A DNA stretch of 64,000 bases from Lasioglossum baleicum (GCF_051020765.1 NC_134935.1:7503579-7567578), one strand, 5' to 3'. Counted from the first letter of the stretch, positions 34,267 through 45,903 are shown. The notes: generated from the sequence alone by a model not told the origin. Numbers and translations: made by a program.

Positions 34267-34762
34267 TTAGGTTGTAAGGAGAAAGAAATGAAGGATTTTT
34301 GTTCGTTTGTTTTAATTGTAATTTTATACCAATAAATATTTACCTTAATTTAATTAGTTACATGTCATTTTAAAGCTTGTTTTACGGTTTTATTTAATTA
34401 TGCTTTTGATATTTAAATTTATTCAAATTTTTATTAAATTATTTGGCTGTCGTTGCCAGCGCGAAACTTCCGATACCAGCGCTGCACTGTGCATTCGTTG
34501 ACTTCGCTTGAGCGGCACTTCGGTCTAGTTCGAACTCGTAAAAAAAATAATGCGAAAATCACGTTTTGACATCCAGAAATAAAAGCCATATAATTTAATA
34601 AAAATTTGAATAAAATGAAATATCAAAAGCATAATTAAGTAGAGCGTAAAACAAGCTTTAAAATGACATATAACTCATTAAATTAAGGTAAATATTTATT
34701 GGTACAAAAATGCAATTAAAACAAACGAACAAAAACCCTTCATTTCTTTCTTTACAACCTAA
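34267..34762 (-). mobile_element. mariner-derived element with long inverted arms and a transposase remnant
   Basis: TA flanks both ends: TA-TTAGGTTGTAAGGAGAAAG at the left and CTTTACAACCTAA-TA at the right. The arms are about 170 bp each (shared AAACAAGCTTTAAAATGACA). The central unpaired segment, read on the minus strand near 34535-34450, gives EVNECTVQRWYRKFRAGNDS, which resembles the helix-turn-helix of mariner transposases (W..KF..G). No full-length transposase remains. Confidence 0.8.
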
Positions 34763-35511
34763 TACTATGAAAAATAAGGTTAAGTAATAACTGGAAAATG
34801 TTCAAAAAATGCTAGAACGTAAAATTCGATAGAATTTGGTACGATTTTTATTTATTCCAGATCCAAAAAGGATGCTACTACAAAAAAGAAGATTTTATTT
34901 GATTCTACTTTCTTGAAATTCGTCTACAAAAATTGTTATTCGACATTAAGTGAAAATCTGTGAGACTAGGCCAGCGGTTGATCAAGATGATCGAAAAAGA
35001 TGAACTTTTCCGAACAGCAAGATCGCGACCGATTTAACGTCGGTCGGCCGAGCGCTTTTGCAACGGTGTGCCATTTTCTTTCAGCGAAATCCCGCGGATC
35101 GGTTCTCCGTTCGATGAACAATAACCTAGCGAAGCGAGAAAGAGGGAGAAAAGAGGAGCATCGTGTCGGGTACAAACGGGAAAGTTCCCGGGGAACGATC
35201 GAGCGAATAAAATGTGGCAAGATGATAAATGCCTTCTGTCCTTTATCGCTGTGGAGAGACAATAGTTCTGGGTTCTAACCTGTTCTACCTCTCGTGCTAG
35301 TGAGAAGACGAACCGATTTGTCCTTGTCGCACGAGCAAAACATCCTGCCGCCTCCAATGTCAACGAATCACTACCGACAGTGACCCCCTCACTTGGCAGA
35401 ATCTCGAGAATGCGAATAAAATTCGAAATCGTTCTTCCGTGGAACTGTGAACCCTCTCTAAAGGGGTCAACCCTTGGGTACCTTAAATTCTCATGATTTC
35501 GTTTCGTTGAA

Positions 35512-36535
35512 ATTACGAAAATCAAAATTAATCTCGCACGACGGATTATTTTTGATGAGCTTAACTCCCTTTTACGTAACATTTTCTTTGCAGTTGTAGC
35601 GATTAAAACGTTTCTATATCCTACATAAAATTCCAAATTTTATATTCCATATAAAATTCCGGATATCAAAATTAATCTCGCACGACTCGAATTATTTTTG
35701 ACGAGCTTAACTCCATTTGCCGTAACATTTCCTTTACAGTTACAGCGATTAAAACGTTTCTATTCTATAAATTATACATATATTCTACAGTCGGTCACAA
35801 AAATATTGGGACACTCTTAAAAAGACGATAACTTTTTTAATATTGGACCATGCGATTTGAACTTTTTTGGAAAGCAAGAGCAATTAGTTTACTATATGCA
35901 GAATGTGAACAAAATTTTTTCAAAAATTGCGTTAGATCGGAATTGTAGTAAAAATACTAAAACTTGCATTTTCAACTTTTTTATGTGGGCCTATATTGAA
36001 AATTTAAAAAGTATATTTTGTAGATCTGTGTGAATTATATGCAGTGTAAAAGTTTCATCGAAATCGGTTGATGCGGGAAAAACGACAGGCATTGCAAGAT
36101 GTAAGAATCGTTAGATTTATTGCAGTCACAGGCCGAAAATCGTGAAAAATTGCAATTTTCACCATCTTTAAACGTTTATAGGCTACAAACTGTACAAATT
36201 GTAGCTCATTGCAACGTCGACCGCTTTTGTCGAAATTTTCAGAATATGTTTAATCGACACAGATCTATAAAACGTATTTCTTTCAATATAGGCACACAAA
36301 GAAGTTGTGAAATGCAACTTTTAGTATTTTTTCTGCAATTCCGATCTATTGCAATTTTGTCCCAATATTAGTGTCCCAATATTTTTGTGACCGACAGTAT
36401 ATAAAATTCCGAAAAATCAAAGTTAATCTCACACGTCTCGAATTATTTTTGTTGAATTTTAACTCTCTGTGCAGCAACATTTTCTTTACAGTTACAGCAA
36501 TTAAAACGTTTCTATCCCCAACAATATCATCGAAG
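35512..36535. repeat. three copies of a 148-bp tandem repeat, split by a MITE insertion
   Basis: Units start near 35515, 35663 and 36409 with ATCAAAATTAATCTCGCACG or a close variant, and each carries AATTATTTTTG, AACATTTTCTTTACAGTT (or variant) and GATTAAAACGTTTCTAT. The third copy is separated from the second by the 610-bp element at 35788-36397. Confidence 0.88.
35788..36397. mobile_element. Tc1/mariner-like foldback MITE (610 bp)
   Basis: TA flanks (35786-35787, 36398-36399) enclose CAGTCGGTCACAAAAATATT at the left and the reverse complement starting CTGTCGGTCACAAAAATATT at the right. Much of the element is an imperfect palindrome (GATCGGAATTG matches CAATTCCGATC). No open frame resembles a transposase. 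It inserted inside the 148-bp tandem repeat, and an older fragment sits in the intron at 21868. Confidence 0.9.
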
Positions 36536-36860
36536 GGAAAAGAAAATTCCTATATTTTGTATGGCTACATTTATTGGAATGCTTGACGCGTAACGTTCGT
36601 ATTTGTTAGACTTCGTTCAAAATCTTCATCGCGAGAGTCTAACTCGATAATAAAATACGGCAAGGGATTGATACGATGATTTTTAATTTTTTCCGTATTC
36701 CGTTTGCATTTACCGCAGTCGAACGCATCCGATAAAGGGGTGTGCTGCAATCCGCTCGACTCCGAAAGGAGGAAAACGTTGCGAAGGCGTGGCGCGCGAC
36801 GAGTTAATTCGTCTTTACCTGTTAACAGGTTAATGCAACGTCTCTCCGGGCCTCGGTGAT

Positions 36861-37091
36861 TCAATCGTCGGGGCAATTGAGGGCGGCTGGGACTGCGACT
36901 GCATACGGGCGGTCTGGCGCGAAGAATATTGAATTAGCCGCGAGAATGCGCCTCTTTGTGCCAGCTACACGCCCACGAGGATGAACACGTTGCGCCAGGT
37001 AGCTGAACAGTGCAACAGCCAGTGCAGCTAGTGCACTGCCAGCCAGATAATGGACCGACGAACCGTGAGACGCCGGAAGAACGCGTCCAAT
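36861..37091 (-). other. low-confidence open frame with a hydrophobic helix
   Basis: After an AG at 37092 (GTCCTCGCAG), a 76-codon frame without a methionine start runs to TGA at 36863-36861. It contains a likely membrane helix (HYLAGSALAALAVALFSYLA) followed by basic residues (QRVHPRGRVAGTKRR). It could be a terminal exon of a nested gene or chance. Third-position bias is not strong and no partner exon was found. Confidence 0.15.
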
Positions 37092-37436
37092 CTGCGAGGA
37101 CGCTGCTTTTAAGCCGCCTAGACCACTGTCTTATATTCTGCCTTTTATCCCGACGAATGTTCAGAGACGCGCTCGCAAGACTCTGTGTAGATCTGCGAGC
37201 AGATTCACCTTTGGTTCTGTAATTATTTCTTTTCATTCGACAGTGCACATTGGGATGCAGCGCGATGCTCTGCGATGCACTCACTGTACGTCAATCCCGA
37301 GAGCCACTGTGTGCTCAATTAATTCAATTCAATTAGGACGCTGGGTTTATTTTCACTCACTGTGTCATTATTTTCTCTGCTGAACGAGAGCACTTGCCTA
37401 CAGCGAACGAAGCTGGTTATAGCCAGTAGACGGCAG

Positions 37437-37858
37437 ATTTGATGCCTTTATGAGAAAAATGAATAGGTGCGATATTCAAAACGGTGAAAACGTTTGGGGA
37501 ATTTAAGAATACTGTGTTGTATTATTTTCAGATTATTATAAAAGTTGTTTGTTACACGTGCGTGTTGATCTTTATGCATCCATGGCATCTGATAATTTTC
37601 AACAAATGCTGGAACGTAAAATTCGATTGAATTTGGTACGATTTTTATTTATTCCAGATCTACAAAGGCTACTACCGCTGAAAAGAAGATTTTATTTAAT
37701 TCCACTTTCTTAAAATTTACCAAGAAAAATTTAAAATTGCATAAACATCCGCAGTCTACTTATTAAACATATTAAGAAAGAAAATAAATTTCTATTTCGC
37801 TCCAGTTTGTTGCCAGTCGGGTAGACAACGGTTATTTTGCATAAAGATCCGCTGTCTA
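37437..37858. mobile_element. composite hAT-type MITE of the TAGACTGCGG family
   Basis: It starts TAGACGGCAGATTTGATGCC and ends GCATAAAGATCCGCTGTCTA; flanks ATAGCCAG and ATAATCAG agree at six of eight positions. Inside, near 37764, is a second right terminus (GCATAAACATCCGCAGTCTA) and a distinct interior (TTTGGTACGATTTTTATTTA) shared with 34835-34860 and with the reverse strand of 55780-55800. It appears to be one subfamily inserted in or fused to another. Confidence 0.72.
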
Positions 37859-38742
37859 ATAATCAGCGAATGAATCGCTTCATTTTGCTAAATATTTTTT
37901 AAGAGAAACGCGTCACACTCTTTTTTTTATTGATGAATATCCATCTAGATGGGGCGAAAGCAACGCCTTGAGTTTCGAGATAGTCTCTCTTTTTGAAAAC
38001 TGTTGTGCAGCTTCAAACGATTCCACGGATACGGAAAAATTTCTCTCACAGTTTCTACTCTTTTCACCGACCGTGTGAAACTTGTACGTTCTTTTCTTTT
38101 TTTAGTCGACAGAGAAAATCGTATACACATCTGTCTTCCTCGAGGCGTAAAGTTCGCGCGACGAAAATCCCATTTCGTGTCTGGTTGTGGCAATTAACGG
38201 AAGCATTCCTGCGGACGGAGAAATTTCTTAGGTGCCCGTTTAAGCTCCATCAAGGAGAAACGAGGGTGGAACGGCGACAAAAACGCTGGATCCAATTGTC
38301 GCGGCAATTGCCGGATCCCGGGGCTGGAACAGCGTGTTAAGAATACCGAATTAGCCGGCAGAGTGCGTCCTTTGTGAGCCTTTCTCTGGTCAAGCGGTCG
38401 CGACAATGAAACCGAGGTTCGACGATCATTCTCGTCCATTCGGGGACACTGTTCGAGAACTTGTTCGATTCTTCGCGACCATTTTTATCTCCTCGCCCTT
38501 CACGGACACCCCTCCAATCAATGCGAGAGCCTCGGACATCTTGAAATCCGCTGGTCTATATCCTCGAACCTAAGTCTTTCATTCTAAATTCAATTCCGTT
38601 CTGAAATCTAGACTTTCCAATCTGCTGGTCTCAATCTTTGAACATAAATATTTAAATCATCTTTGTAATTTATCATCTTTGCTCTGAATCATCTTTGAAA
38701 TTTAAAACAACAGATTCTATCATCTGATGGTTGTATAACCGT

Positions 38743-39593
38743 TAGACGAAATAAATTTATGCAAAATAAAAATGTTCTATCTGAATTGCAACCAGAGTTG
38801 TGTTGAATTACAATCGAATTGCTTCGCGAATTATAATTAGAAAGTAATTCAATGACATTTTATTCAATTATCTTGTAATTCGAAATTCAGTCGCTTCAGT
38901 TCAATTAAATTACAATGTAATTTGTAATTAAATTAGTTAATGATTTCGGCGCCACAGGTTCGATCAAATATTACTCACAAGCAATTTTACAATTTAAATT
39001 GTTCTCAACGTTTCGATCCAAATGCAGACCATTTTCAAGAGAAAATTTGCGTCTGTAGAATACTGTAAACTATAATAATTGTTTAATAAAACCGGGAAAT
39101 ATATACCAATAAAGCTTTGACATACTTGCTATGTGTAATCGAATTATATAAATTCACTAATGGAATTTGTAATTCTGGTCGCTTATTCAATCAAATTGCA
39201 ACGTAATCCGCTTTTACAATTGCAGTACAATTACAAAGTTCAATGTAATTATTCATAAATTAAATACAAGACATTCTATTTCGATTACACTTATGATGCG
39301 CTGAATCAGCAATTAAAATTAAGTGGGAGGTTCGAACCATGTGATGCAATTACAATGTAATTGAAATACTGTGTATACATATAAAATACAATGTAATTCA
39401 ATTAAAATGTATTTAAATTAGCACGACTCTGATTGGAACGAACTGAAGCGAAATAGAAATTTATTTTCTCTCTTAATATATTCAATAGGTTAATAAAAAT
39501 AATATAACAGTGTTTTCCAATTCTTCTAATATTTTCACTGTTTCAGATTGCACCTGTTCATTTTCGTCATAAATGCATCAAATGCACTGTCTA
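38743..39593. mobile_element. hAT-type MITE of the TAGACTGCGG family, split by another hAT element
   Basis: The left end is TAGACGAAATAAATTTATGC and the right end ATGCATCAAATGCACTGTCTA-like. Flanks ATAACCGT and ATAATCAT match at six of eight. The interior strings AATAAAAATGTTCTATC and GAACTGAAGCGAAATAG are separated by the insertion at 38793-39431. Confidence 0.7.
38793..39431. mobile_element. non-autonomous hAT element (639 bp) nested in the MITE
   Basis: Ends are CAGAGTTGTGTTGAATTAC and TTAGCACGACTCTG. The 8-bp flanks ATTGCAAC (38785-38792) and ATTGGAAC (39432-39439) match at seven of eight. The interior is AT-rich and repeatedly palindromic around AATTACAATGTAATT. No transposase frame. 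Confidence 0.8.
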
Positions 39594-40522
39594 ATAATCA
39601 TCAATATTTTTCTTAGATTTGGTTGGATATTCGGTTCTCCTTGCCTGGAAGAACCGATAAGTATCGCGAAAAATTCAGCGAAAATGCGAGTCTCGAGGGT
39701 GGGATTTTTTGTGTCGGGGGATAATCCACTTTCTGGCGATCTGAAGGGTGGAGAGATGGGATCCTCGGACAGCAGTATCCGGCTATGAAGACACAGAGCC
39801 GGTGATGTCGATTTCAATCATCGTCCCAGAGGATCAAAGCCTCGGCTCCGACTCGTATCGCCGCAGGTGGTTGTGAAGACGCTTCCGGTTTTGCTCGGAC
39901 ATTCACCCAAGATCGTCAAGGGTCCATCGATCGCGGATCCACGGCCCTTTGTGATCGACCACGCGGAACAGGGGACACGTTGAATATATTTCCTCTCTTC
40001 GTTGTTCGTCGTTCAGCTTCCAGTTGCGCGACAAAAATTTCTTCCCGCCCCGGTGAAGCCTTTGACTTTACTACCCCTTCGCCCTGGCTGTTATCTAGTC
40101 GACAGCGAGTGTATACTATCGATAAACGATCGAGCGATCGGTAATGGTCGTTCTGTTTTGATGGAACTTCGCGTTACTTCGTCGTGCGTGTGTTTTGTCA
40201 ATCTAAGCGATCGTTTATTACTTTATTTTTTAAGCGTTTCTGTATATTTCTCTGTTGTCCGTTTCTTATTTCACTGTGCCATTTATTTGTTATTTCCCAT
40301 AAATTGTTTTTGAGCTACGCTTACCCTGCGATGTCTCTTGTCAAGCTTCTTCGGATTTTCTGATTCGAGATTCGAGTATCGATTATCCCCAAGTATCTCG
40401 CCTCCACCAGTTCTCCCAGGATACCCAGCATTCTCCGATTTTATCGACTGTGAACCGAAAAAGATGGGAGATTGGTTAGTCGAGAAGAATTTTAAATCCA
40501 GTATAGAAACAACAGAAAATTA

Positions 40523-40746
40523 TTGCGTTGGCAAAAAAGTAATTTTCGTATTTTAGGGTGAAATAGAGCCCAATTCTTTTAGGCAAGCAATGAACTTTAA
40601 TGATTAAGATAATTTCCCTTTTGTTTGATGATGTTTTGCCAAAAAGAATAAATAATCCAGTCCATTTAGTTTTAGTCCATTTACAAAGTAATTCAGTCCA
40701 GGTAGTTTCACCTTGAACTACCCAAATTACTTTCTTGCCATCTCAA
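40523..40746. mobile_element. mariner-type MITE (224 bp)
   Basis: TA flanks TTGCGTTGGCAAAAAAGTAA at the left; the right end in reverse complement is TTGAGATGGCAAGAAAGTAA. These resemble mariner termini. The interior is short and non-coding. Confidence 0.72.
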
Positions 40747-41483
40747 TATAACAAAAAACGCACGGGAAAATGTTAGCAGTTCAAAAATGCGTCGAACAAA
40801 CGCGCAGAACCGGGAGGAACGTTAAACGCGATTCGCAAAGAGGGTAAAGCATCCGCACGCGCTGGCGTTACTGCTAAATATCCGAGAGAAGCTTCAATCG
40901 CTTAAGTCCCCTTCAATATTTAATTTGCCGAGAAAGCTCGTTCAACCGGGAGCACCGTTGGAAACCGGAAGCTTCGTTCTTGTTCGCGCGCGCGCGCTCG
41001 CAAGTGGAATAAGGATAGCCGGTAGTCAGACACAGAAGAGGAAAGGATTTCGCCGAGCGATTAGATCGCCGGAAGAGTTTTTTCGCGCCGACGTCGATAA
41101 AAGTTCGCGACTTGTCGTCCTTGGATCTCGAGGAGATCGATTAGTCATTCTGTCGAGGATCTTGCCCGGAATACGAAAACTTCCAGAACGCCTTACAATG
41201 ATCCGCAACATTGTTTGAACTGTTTCAAAATTCCATTAGTACGAATCGAGCGAAACTATTCAATCTACAAATTCATTTGCAGAGCCCATTCTTCGCGAAT
41301 CGAATGATTATTTATAGACTATTCAAATATGTTCTACGTCACACAGTGATCGAATAAATTAACTTCGAATTCTTTAAACAGGTTGAACGTTTCAAGAATT
41401 CTAAATCTTGATTTGGGACCACTCTGGCTGGGATCCTGATAACGATCGATGTTTCTGTTGTCCGAGATCTCGAGGACACTCAC

Positions 41484-41714
41484 CCCATTTCGAGGGTTGT
41501 TCCTTCTACGAATGGCTTCGGCATCTTCGTTCAGTCGATTTAAGGTGTCCTCCGCTGGCACCAGACTCTTAGGCACCTGCGTCTCGTTACTACCCAGCTG
41601 GATCTCTCTCTGTGTGCTCAGCTCCTTCTTCACCGTAGGCACGCGTTTCGTCTTCGTTCTGCTACCCGAAACTCGTTGCTTCTGCTCCTTTTTGTACTTT
41701 ATTAACTCGGCGAC
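41484..41714 (-). CDS. basic exon of the large gene (exon 3 as numbered here)
   Basis: The acceptor AATTCTGTGCAG precedes 41714 and the donor GGG-GTGAGT follows 41484. It enters and leaves in phase 0 with 77 codons and joins cleanly to both neighbours. The peptide begins VAELIKYKKEQKQRVSGSR and ends EAIRRRNNPRNG: charged, Lys/Arg-rich, probably helical at both ends, with one SNET sequon. No domain recognised. The downstream intron is about 11.8 kb and the upstream one about 6.4 kb. The overlapping 105-codon plus-strand frame is antisense. The frame's in-phase upstream continuation to 41807 reads through the acceptor and is taken as intron. Confidence 0.82.
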
Positions 41715-41844
41715 CTGCACAGAATTTTTATTAATTAGTCGCTTGCGATGCGAAAAGTATTTTTGAATTGTTCTTTGAATTCTATGAATGTGCTGTTTCG
41801 AACTCATCTTGTTCCTTTTTAATGATAGATTTTAATTAATGATG

Positions 41845-41990
41845 GAACAGACAGCAGACCGTGTAACGAGAATAATGACAATAACAGTAGAGTTAATAAT
41901 AGAATAGACAGTGGACTGTTCGACACGATAATAATAGTAACGTCGGTGTTAATAATAGAATAGACAATGCACGTTGTCAGAGGAGTTGTA
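41845..41990. repeat. two-copy AT-rich tandem repeat
   Basis: The unit (ATAATGACAATAACAGTAGA, then GTTAATAATAGAATAGACA) recurs after about 60 bp with substitutions (ATAATAATAGTAACG, then GTTAATAATAGAATAGACAA). Located in the intron upstream of the exon at 41714. Confidence 0.6.
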
Positions 41991-42010
41991 ATAATTAATT
42001 CCAAATTTTA

Positions 42011-44230
42011 CGATTGTTATGAATTTATCATGACTAGACAGCGGATTTTATGCATTAATTACATTATTTTTTATTTAGGTCCGTAGAGTATACTGACAAA
42101 GTTTAGCACTTTAAAACCTCGATTACCCCATATAAAGGTAGTTTACAATTGTTGTAATTTATCGCAGCAACGAAATTACTCTAAAATCAGATTCCACGAG
42201 CCGAGAAACCCTTAAATACGTCCTGTTTATAAGAAAGAACGTATAAATAACAACGCTATGAATTTAGTTCGCGTTTCGAACCACTGTGCGCCCTTTCGAT
42301 TCTATTTGTCAGCGAGTCCCGGAGGGAAACAGATTCGCGTGGGCACGCGCAAAAAATATTTAACGCGAAAAACAGGGCGAGAAGGAACGAGCGGCGCGTG
42401 TCCTGGAAGGCACCGGTAAAATACGATACGCTCGTGACCCCGGCGGAAAGTTTGCGGAAACGCGGGAGAACCGAACGGCGCGCTCGCGCCCGTGCCCCGG
42501 AAAACAACAAACGGAGAGGACGACATAATTGAAAAATTTAATTAGACCGGCGCGGCGCACGGTCTCTCTCGCCGGCTAGCCGATAAAAATTAGGAAACCC
42601 GTCGCGCGGGAGGCGTTTATTTGCGCGGGAGAGAGGCCGAGGGTTAATTGAACGCTGCTTCTTCAGCGATCGTTCGATTAGCCGGAATTTTTCCTCGAAT
42701 CTGATTTTTCGCGAGAGACGCGGCGAATACAAATATCTATAGTCAATTGATTCTGCTAATTCGGTTGTCCCTGCACGTGCCCGGTTTGTTAATGTTTAAT
42801 CGAATCCGGAGATGTTTGGGAGTTCGCAAGAGATAGTTGGATCAGCTTGATTGGCAGCGAGAATGATGTTTGGGATTTTTTTCTTGGGAAGAGGTTGGGT
42901 GGGATCGAAATGGTTCCTGTGGGCGAGTTTGTTGCGTGGTCCTTGGACTGAATTATACTTTACTTTAGTATTTAAATGAATACAATTTTCAGTTCTAATA
43001 ATTATTTCTATCCCCGTTTTAGATGATTAGCAATTCTCGTAGCGGCAAACGGTGTATTCAAACTTTATCGTCCCGCTTGACGATAATCATTAAACAGTGC
43101 GGAGCGTAGTAGAAAAAGTTTCATTTTCTGGCAGATTGCTTTTTAAAAGTTATTAATAGGGTAAAATGTTCTTCCGTCGAGCAGAAGCGGCTTACCGGCG
43201 GCGAAGGTAAAATAAAAATCCTACCGAGTTGGTTAATGTACGCGATTCCTCGCATTTAGAAAAATTTGCGCGTGCAATAAACGCATAAAGATCCGCAGCC
43301 TAGCGATATTAAACTCGCGTGCGAGACCTTTACGAGCACAGTGTCTCCTCTGACGGTCGGCGAGCTTTATTTCCCCTCGACGAGATGGGCTCCAGCTCTT
43401 TTCTAATTAACTCAAATATTTTTTACAATCCGGCTGGTACAGGCATTAGGTAAATTGTTCTATCCAGCCTGCGAATTTTCATGGCGAACGACGTTTCCTT
43501 GTAATTCGAGCAAACACCAGTTAAAACATTGTACCGACGATTTTTCTAAACGAAGTTACCGATGTTTGAAAATCGACAATTTTTCTGGTACAATCGGAGG
43601 CTTCGCTTTTGAAATGAGCATAGAATAAATTAATAATCGTTTAACGTTACGAAATAGTCTATACTTCTTCGATGGTAGCAAAAATGGGTTTGAGCTTCGC
43701 GATCACAGACAGAAGGTGAAAACGATCGAAGAAAAGTCGTCTGCGAGAATCTGTAGTTGGCTCAGCGCACGACCTATTCTACTAGAAGAGAGAGAGAGAG
43801 AGAGACAGGGAGAGAGAGAGAGTCCCGTCTGTCGCCTAATGTTTATCGGTACATATACAATATACACACAGGTGGAAAGGTACCGCGGGAGAACTATCGG
43901 AAAGTACTTTGCATCGACAGAGGTCCGAGAGCTGTTTCGCGATTGGAAAGCCATTCGTATCGTCTTAAGGGGGAAGTTTAAATGTTTCCTGGCGCACTAT
44001 CTGTCTCACGGAATGTACCCTCGACGCGTGCTGCGACGTTTTCGCATCGCTGAGCTGCCTTTTATTGCAGCCTCTTATTTCAGTCCCGAACACACGCAAT
44101 CTCTCTTTCCCCCACGTTAAGTCTTCTTCTTTCACTCCGAAAACACAAACTACAATTTTCATTGTGGACAATGTACGAGAATTAACCAAACTTTGAATCT
44201 TTATGCGAAACCAAATTTTCTCTCATTTTT
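42011..44230. other. intronic stretch without exons
   Basis: It includes a left MITE terminus (TAGACAGCGGATTTTATGC, 42036) and a right one (AACGCATAAAGATCCGCAGC, 43283), which may be remnants of the common hAT family. Overlapping open frames in GC-rich sequence at 42250-42730 show no preference for one frame. A GA microsatellite lies at 43784-43829. Confidence 0.4.
43784..43829. repeat. GA microsatellite
   Basis: An almost uninterrupted AG dinucleotide run with one CAGGG interruption. It creates Arg/Glu-rich frames on both strands that are not genes. Confidence 0.9.
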
Positions 44231-45903
44231 AAGAGACTGGATTGGAACGGAGGAAGTGTGTTTCATTCTTTTAATAATTTTAATCAATACAACAAAGAGA
44301 CTGAATTAAAAAGGAGGAAGTGTGTTTCTCATTCTTTTAATAATTTTAATCAATACAACAAAGAGACTGAATTAAAAAGGAGGAAGTGTGTTTCTCATTC
44401 TTTTAATAATTTTAATCAATACAACAAAGAGACTGAATTAAAAAGGAGGAAGTGTGTTTCTCATTCTTGTAATAATTTTAACCAATACAACAAAGAGATT
44501 GACTTAAAAAGAAGGAAGTGTGTTTCATTCTTTTAATAATTTTAATCAATATAACAAAGAGACTGAATTAAAACGGAGGAAGGTGTTTCATTCTTGTAAT
44601 AATTTTAATCAATACAACAAAGAGACTGAATTAAAAAGGAGGAAGTGTGTTTCTCATTCTTTTAATAATTTTAATCAATACAACAAAGAGACTGAATTAA
44701 AAAGGAGGAAGTGTGTTTCTCATTCTTGTAATAATTTTAACCAATACAACAAAGAGATTGACTTAAAAAGAAGGAAGTGTGTTTCATTCTTTTAATAATT
44801 TTAATCAATACAACAAAGAGACTGAATTAAAAAGGAGGAAGGTGTTTCATTCTTGTAATCATTTTAATCAATACAACAAAGAGACTGAATTAAAAAGGAG
44901 GAAGTGTGTTTCTCATTCTTTTAATAATTTTAATCAATACAACAAAGAGACTGAATTAAAAAGGAGGAAGTGTGTTTCTCATTCTTGTAATAATTTTAAC
45001 CAATACAACAAAGAGATTGACTTAAAAAGAAGGAAGTGTGTTTCATTCTTTTAATAATTTTAATCAATACAACAAAGAGACTGAATTAAAAAGGAGGAAG
45101 TGTGTTTCTCATTCTTGTAATAATTTTAACCAATACAACAAAGAGATTGACTTAAAAAGAAGGAAGTGTGTTTCATTCTTTTAATAATTTTAATCAATAC
45201 AACAAAGAGACTGAATTAAAAAGGAGGAAGTGTGTTTCTCATTCTTGTAATAATTTTAACCAATACAACAAAGAGATTGACTTAAAAAGAAGGAAGTGTG
45301 TTTCATTCTTTTAATAATTTTAATCAATACAACAAAGAGACTGAATTAAAAAGGAGGAAGTGTGTTTCTCATTCTTGTAATAATTTTAACCAATACAACA
45401 AAGAGATTGACTTAAAAAGAAGGAAGTGTGTTTCATTCTTTTAATAATTTTAATCAATACAACAAAGAGACTGAATTAAAAAGGAGGAAGGTGTTTCATT
45501 CTTTTAATAATTTTGAACAATACAACAAAGAGACTGAATTAAAAAGGAGGAAGGTGTTTCATTCTTTTAATAATTTTAATCAATATAACAAAGAGACTGA
45601 ATTAAAACGGAGGAAGGTGTTTCATTCTTGTAATAATTTTAATCAATACAACAAAGAGACTGAATTAAAAAGGAGGAAGTGTGTTTCTCATTCTTTTAAT
45701 AATTTTAATCAATACAACAAAGAGACTGAATTAAAAAGGAGGAAGGTGTTTCATTCTTTTAATAATTTTAATCAATACAACAAAGACACTGAATTAAAAA
45801 GGAGGAAGGTGTTTCATTCTTTTAATAATTTTAATCAATACAACAAAGGTACTGAATTGAAAAGGAGGAAGTGTGTTCCATTCTTGTAATACTTTTAATC
45901 AAT
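44231..45903. repeat. satellite array of 63-66 bp units with higher-order structure
   Basis: About 26 units carry TTTTAATAATTTTAATCAAT, ACAACAAAGAGACTGAATTA and AAAAGGAGGAAG. Variants (TTTCTCATTC versus TTTCATTC; TTTTAATAA versus TTGTAATAA; GAGATTGACTT versus GAGACTGAATT) alternate in order. A four-unit block of 259 bp repeats from 44523, 44782 and 45041; then a two-unit block of 130 bp repeats at 45041, 45171, 45301 and 45431; later units are mostly 63 bp. Translated frames give a 21-22 residue repeat, but stops and unit-length changes break it, so it is not called as a protein. It lies in an intron of the large gene. Confidence 0.95.

Larger units (their letters stand above)
29640..41483. 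other. about 11.8-kb intron of the large gene
   Basis: No exon with matching phase is needed between the coding exons at 41484 and 29639, and none is convincing. Contents include an inverted-repeat element (30272-30868), a mariner derivative (34267-34762), a triplicated 148-bp repeat hit by a Tc1-like MITE (35512-36535), hAT MITEs (37437-37858, 38743-39593) and a mariner-type MITE (40523-40746). GC-rich unique blocks at 32580-33560, 36690-37300 and 40800-41200 have no assigned function. Positions 29735-29950 look like another diverged foldback element (CAATATTATTGA and CAATAATATTG strings). Confidence 0.5.

Noticed and set aside
39325..39345. GGTTCGAACC string as a tRNA B-box
   Set aside because: It lies within an AT-rich hAT element and no cloverleaf arms or A-box could be paired around it.
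44258..45889. Repeated peptide frames in the satellite array as a repeat protein
   Set aside because: Units of 64-65 bp break the frame and stops recur; sequence is explained by the DNA repeat and no conserved flanking exon exists.
44231..45903. Regular repeats as a CRISPR array
   Set aside because: Units are contiguous without unique spacers, in a eukaryotic intron; a satellite explains it.
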